41,547 nt of DNA from Nesterenkonia marinintestina (GTDB lineage: Bacteria; Actinomycetota; Actinomycetes; Actinomycetales; Micrococcaceae), in the NCBI RefSeq assembly GCF_025420485.1, contig NZ_JAOEFD010000016.1, forward strand, positions 1-41,547. Reading direction: 5' to 3'. Both the position numbers and the translations under genes were made by a program. Every line of letters starts with the position of its first letter. Positions within the stretch are counted from its first letter, which is position 1. Positions 38,983-41,547 of this stretch are shown here, in pieces. The notes below the pieces were generated by a model. It did no database searches. It worked only from the letters and a program-made list of their open reading frames with translations, and was not told where the DNA came from.

Positions 38983-39639
38983 ATGAGGATCATCATTCCG
39001 CTGGGCATCGTGGCGCTGGGTCTCATGATCTACAGCGCCGTCGAATGCCTGCAGACTCCGCGGGAGCGGGTGCGCGTGCTCGGCAAGTGGTCGTGGTTCG
39101 CGGTGATCCTGCTGGTGCCGCTCATCGGTGCCGGACTGTGGCTGGCCTTCGGTCGTGCGCGGAAAGAGTCCGGGCAGGCCGGACGGCACCGTCCCGCCGC
39201 GCCCGACGACGACCCGAACTTCCTCCGCGGCCTGGAGATCCAGCGTCGTCAGCGGCAGCGCCAGGAGGATGAGCGCCGCAGGGGTTCCGAGGACGCCCGT
39301 GGTGCGACCGGGGCGCAGCACCCGGACGCCGACTCCTCCGAGGGGGAGGCGCCCGAGATCGAAGGCTCCGAAGCCGAGGCCGAACCTGAGGCCGAACCCT
39401 CGGGCGACCCGGCCGAGTCCGACGATGATGAGTCCTCCCACGCGGAGACTCCCGAGGCTGAGCCCCGCGACGGTGGGCCCCACGACGCCGACCCTGCGCC
39501 GGCCTCACCCGACTCGTGGCCCGACTCCCCGCCGCCCCCGCGGCCGGGGCACCGCGACGACGTCGACCCGGACGAAGAGCTTGATCCCGACGACCCCCGG
39601 CTCGACGACGGCGGCACCGGCACCGACCGCCCCCGCTGA
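38983..39639 (+). CDS. PLDc_N-domain membrane protein with acidic tail
   Basis: 218 residues. The first 60 carry the PLDc_N pattern seen at the start of cardiolipin synthases: two helices (IIIPLGIVALGLMIYSAVECL, WSWFAVILLVPLIGAGLWLAFGR). The catalytic phospholipase D domain is absent; the remaining residues are disordered, Glu/Asp/Pro-rich. ATG at 38983 begins the domain; TACCCT 7 bp upstream suggests a leaderless message, and the frame upstream is not coding. Such stand-alone PLDc_N proteins are common in Actinobacteria; the function is unknown. Confidence 0.8.
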   Translation: MRIIIPLGIVALGLMIYSAVECLQTPRERVRVLGKWSWFAVILLVPLIGAGLWLAFGRARKESGQAGRHRPAAPDDDPNFLRGLEIQRRQRQRQEDERRRGSEDARGATGAQHPDADSSEGEAPEIEGSEAEAEPEAEPSGDPAESDDDESSHAETPEAEPRDGGPHDADPAPASPDSWPDSPPPPRPGHRDDVDPDEELDPDDPRLDDGGTGTDRPR

Positions 39640-39657
39640 GGCCACGCCCCGCATCTC

Positions 39658-39685
39658 TGGACAGACGCCCGGATCGCCGTATGCT
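39658..39685 (+). promoter_or_regulatory. Promoter of the secreted-protein gene
   Basis: TGGACA (39658-39663) and TATGCT (39680-39685) are separated by 16 bp. Transcription would begin near 39692, giving a leader of about 140 nt before the GTG at 39833. No other gene lies in this gap. Confidence 0.5.
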
Positions 39686-39832
39686 TGGCTCAGCGTCACC
39701 TGAGAATCTCCTCACCAGCAGCTGCCCGGACCACACCTCGTACTCCTCGCCTGACTCAGGGCATCCCCCGTCTCCGGACACGGCCGCTGACTGACGCGCG
39801 CCGCGTCGCCCTGATCCTGATGAGGACACACC

Positions 39833-40531
39833 GTGAAGAAGCTCCTGCGCATCGCCCTGATATCCGCCACGTCCCTGGGGCTGGTGCTCGCCGGCGCCCC
39901 GGGGGCCGCCGCCGCCACCACATCCTTCGACGTCACCCGGGTCAGCGCACCCGACATCGTCGTCAAGGACGGCAACTGCCAGCGCACCACCGTGACGATG
40001 GCCCACTCCAAGCGCGGCATCGGGACGTGGAGCGTCGAGACCGACGTCCGACGCGCCGGATCGCTGAAGACCTCCGCCTTCTACTACTCCGGCGGGAACA
40101 CGCGCACGAACCGGGTGCTGATCTGCCCGAGCATCGACGGGCTCGGCCGGTACACCCTCGGCCCCTCGGACGTCGATGCCTTCGCGAAGAACTGGCGGGA
40201 CCGCGACGTCATCCGCACGGACAGGACGGCCGGCAGCTTCTACGTGCGCGCCCACTCCAAGGGATCGGTCAGCTCCAGCCGCAGCGGCGGCCGGGTCACG
40301 CTGAACGTCTCGGCCCAGCGCTATTCGACCAACGCCTACGCCTACCGGAACTACAGCCCGAAGGCGACCGTGCAGGTGCAGACCGCCTCCGGGTGGCGCA
40401 CCGTGAGCACCGTCAGCCTCGTCAACGGCCGGGCGAACGTGGTGCTCAACCAGAAGAGCTCGCGGACCTACCGCGTCGTCGTCCCGGCCACGAACACGAC
40501 CACCGGATTCACCAGGACCGTCACGCGCTGA
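39833..40531 (+). CDS. Secreted protein, unknown function
   Basis: 232 residues. A clear Sec signal peptide (KKLLRIALISATSLGLVLAGAPGAAAA) ends near residue 27. The mature part is beta-rich, Ser/Thr/Arg-rich, with Cys49 and Cys98 (GNCQRT, ICPSID) that may form a disulfide; VQVQTASGWRTVSTVSLVNGRANVVL looks like an Ig-like or calcium-independent adhesion strand pattern. No enzyme motif is visible. Start GTG at 39833 with GAGGA 6 nt upstream. Confidence 0.75.
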   Translation: MKKLLRIALISATSLGLVLAGAPGAAAATTSFDVTRVSAPDIVVKDGNCQRTTVTMAHSKRGIGTWSVETDVRRAGSLKTSAFYYSGGNTRTNRVLICPSIDGLGRYTLGPSDVDAFAKNWRDRDVIRTDRTAGSFYVRAHSKGSVSSSRSGGRVTLNVSAQRYSTNAYAYRNYSPKATVQVQTASGWRTVSTVSLVNGRANVVLNQKSSRTYRVVVPATNTTTGFTRTVTR

Positions 40532-40541
40532 CCCCGCCGGC

Positions 40542-41417
40542 TCAGGAGAGGAGCAGCGCGACCGAGTAGGTGGCCGCGAACACCAGTGAGAGGATCCCGG
40601 TCAGCTGCAGGACCCGGATCAGCGCCGGCCCGCGGTGGTGCGCGGAGAGCATGATGCGGCTGGGGCCCAGGCAGAAGACCACCGAGGCCAGCGACAGCAG
40701 GAACCACGGGCTGATGTGCAGCATCAGCAGCGGCAGAGCCACGGCCCCGAGGATCATCCCCACGTAGCTCAGCCGTGCGCTGCGTTCGCCCAGTCTCACA
40801 GCCAGGGTGATCTTGCCTGCGGCGCGGTCGGTGGGGATGTCACGGACGTTGTTGGCCATCAGCAGCGCCGAGGCGATGAGTCCGTGGCTGATGGCGCCCA
40901 GCCAGGTCCCCTGGGATAGCTGGTCGGCCATGGCGTAGGTGGTGCCCAGTGTGGCCACCAGACCGAAGAAGACGAACACCATGACCTCGCCGAGGCCCAT
41001 GTACCCGTAGGGCTTCGAACCGCCGGTGTACCACCACGCGGCCAGCACGGAGACCGCGCCGACGATCAGCATCCACCAGTGCCCGGACAGCAGGACGATC
41101 AGCACCCCGGCCATGCCGGCGATGCCGAAGCACCCGAACGCGGCGGCCTTCACCTGTCCCGGTTCGGCCGCGCCGGAGCCGGTCAGACGCATGGGACCGA
41201 CCCGGTCGTCGTCGGTGCCGCGGACCCCGTCGGAGTAGTCGTTGGCGTAGTTGACGCCCACCTGCAGGGCCAGTGCCACGAGCGCGGCCAGCAGGGCGAT
41301 GCCGGGGTCGAAGGCGGCCATGGATGCGGCGGCGGAGGAACCGATGACCACCGGGGCCACAGCCATGGGGAGGGTGCGGGGCCGCGCTCCGGCGACCCAC
41401 TGCTGCGTGCTGGCCAC
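40542..41417 (-). CDS. menA: 1,4-dihydroxy-2-naphthoate octaprenyltransferase
   Basis: 291 residues, UbiA superfamily, about nine membrane helices. The prenyl-diphosphate motif is NYANDYSDGVRGTDDDR, the second Asp motif is NNVRDIPTDRAAGK, and the N-terminus WVAGARPRTLP is typical of MenA. It joins a polyprenyl chain to DHNA in menaquinone synthesis, feeding the respiratory chain that uses the cytochromes matured by the nearby ccs genes. The GTG at 41417 is preferred: it follows GGGAGG, and the upstream frame is not conserved-looking. Convergent with the secreted-protein gene. Confidence 0.95.
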   Translation of the reverse strand: MASTQQWVAGARPRTLPMAVAPVVIGSSAAASMAAFDPGIALLAALVALALQVGVNYANDYSDGVRGTDDDRVGPMRLTGSGAAEPGQVKAAAFGCFGIAGMAGVLIVLLSGHWWMLIVGAVSVLAAWWYTGGSKPYGYMGLGEVMVFVFFGLVATLGTTYAMADQLSQGTWLGAISHGLIASALLMANNVRDIPTDRAAGKITLAVRLGERSARLSYVGMILGAVALPLLMLHISPWFLLSLASVVFCLGPSRIMLSAHHRGPALIRVLQLTGILSLVFAATYSVALLLS

Positions 41418-41485
41418 TGGCCTCCCCTCCCGCACCGGTCCCTCGCCCGGTGCTGCCTCCGCCCTGTGCTGAGTGCTGAATCCCG

Positions 41486-41491
41486 ACGGTA
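41486..41491 (-). promoter_or_regulatory. Possible -10 box of menA
   Basis: TACCGT on the minus strand, 69 bp before the menA start. No clear -35 box. Confidence 0.25.
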
Positions 41492-41547
41492 GCCGACCGC
41501 GTGTGGGACGCGAAATCACCGGTGCAGGGGTTCACCCGGCCACAGGT

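Overview
The window is high-GC actinobacterial DNA. The order and content of the chromosomal genes (pcrA, sucCD, a DUF6350/PerM-like protein, purN, a TlpA-CcdA-ResB-CcsB cytochrome c maturation cluster, a DUF4229 protein, menA), together with many genes that look leaderless, suggest Micrococcales, probably Micrococcaceae (a relative of Kocuria, Nesterenkonia or Arthrobacter). The genus is an inference.

Positions 231-9054 hold an 8.8-kb integrative element inserted in a tRNA-Arg(CCT) gene. It is bounded by a perfect 53-bp direct repeat. Just inside each end is a near-identical 22-bp tandem motif that looks like arm-type integrase sites. The element carries a tyrosine integrase, an excisionase-like HTH protein, an XRE repressor facing away from a long leftward operon, small phage-type proteins overlapping by about 4-8 bp, a DUF3631 P-loop ATPase, an acidic coiled-coil scaffold-like protein and a delta-less HK97-type major capsid protein. 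A Panacea antitoxin/Doc-like toxin pair sits against attL. I see no portal, terminase, protease or tail genes, so it reads as a capsid-encoding phage satellite rather than a prophage remnant. This is the best candidate for an undescribed system here.

From 9080 onward is chromosome. 9.1-15.5 kb: a membrane protein, the PcrA/UvrD helicase, both succinyl-CoA synthetase subunits, a long convergent hairpin and a flavin split-barrel protein. 15.6-19.1 kb: a ferritin-like/VIT1 metal transporter, an MFS exporter and an inositol-monophosphatase-like enzyme. 19.1-23.3 kb: a sodium:solute symporter divergent from an XRE-cupin regulator and a ThDP-dependent enzyme, probably one uptake and catabolism unit, flanked by identical 28-bp repeats. 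23.4-28.3 kb: an App1-type phosphatase, a GT4 glycosyltransferase overlapping it tail to tail, a DASS anion transporter and a TauE/SafE permease.

28.3-33.1 kb: a PerM-like membrane protein, a DUF4031-HD fusion in an operon with purN, a small membrane protein and a repeat-rich membrane protein. 33.3-38.5 kb: histidine phosphatase, thioredoxin-like lipoprotein, CcdA, ResB and CcsB, a System II cytochrome c biogenesis operon. 38.5-41.5 kb: DUF4229 protein, PLDc_N membrane protein, a secreted protein and MenA (menaquinone synthesis), which fits the respiratory theme of the neighbouring operon.
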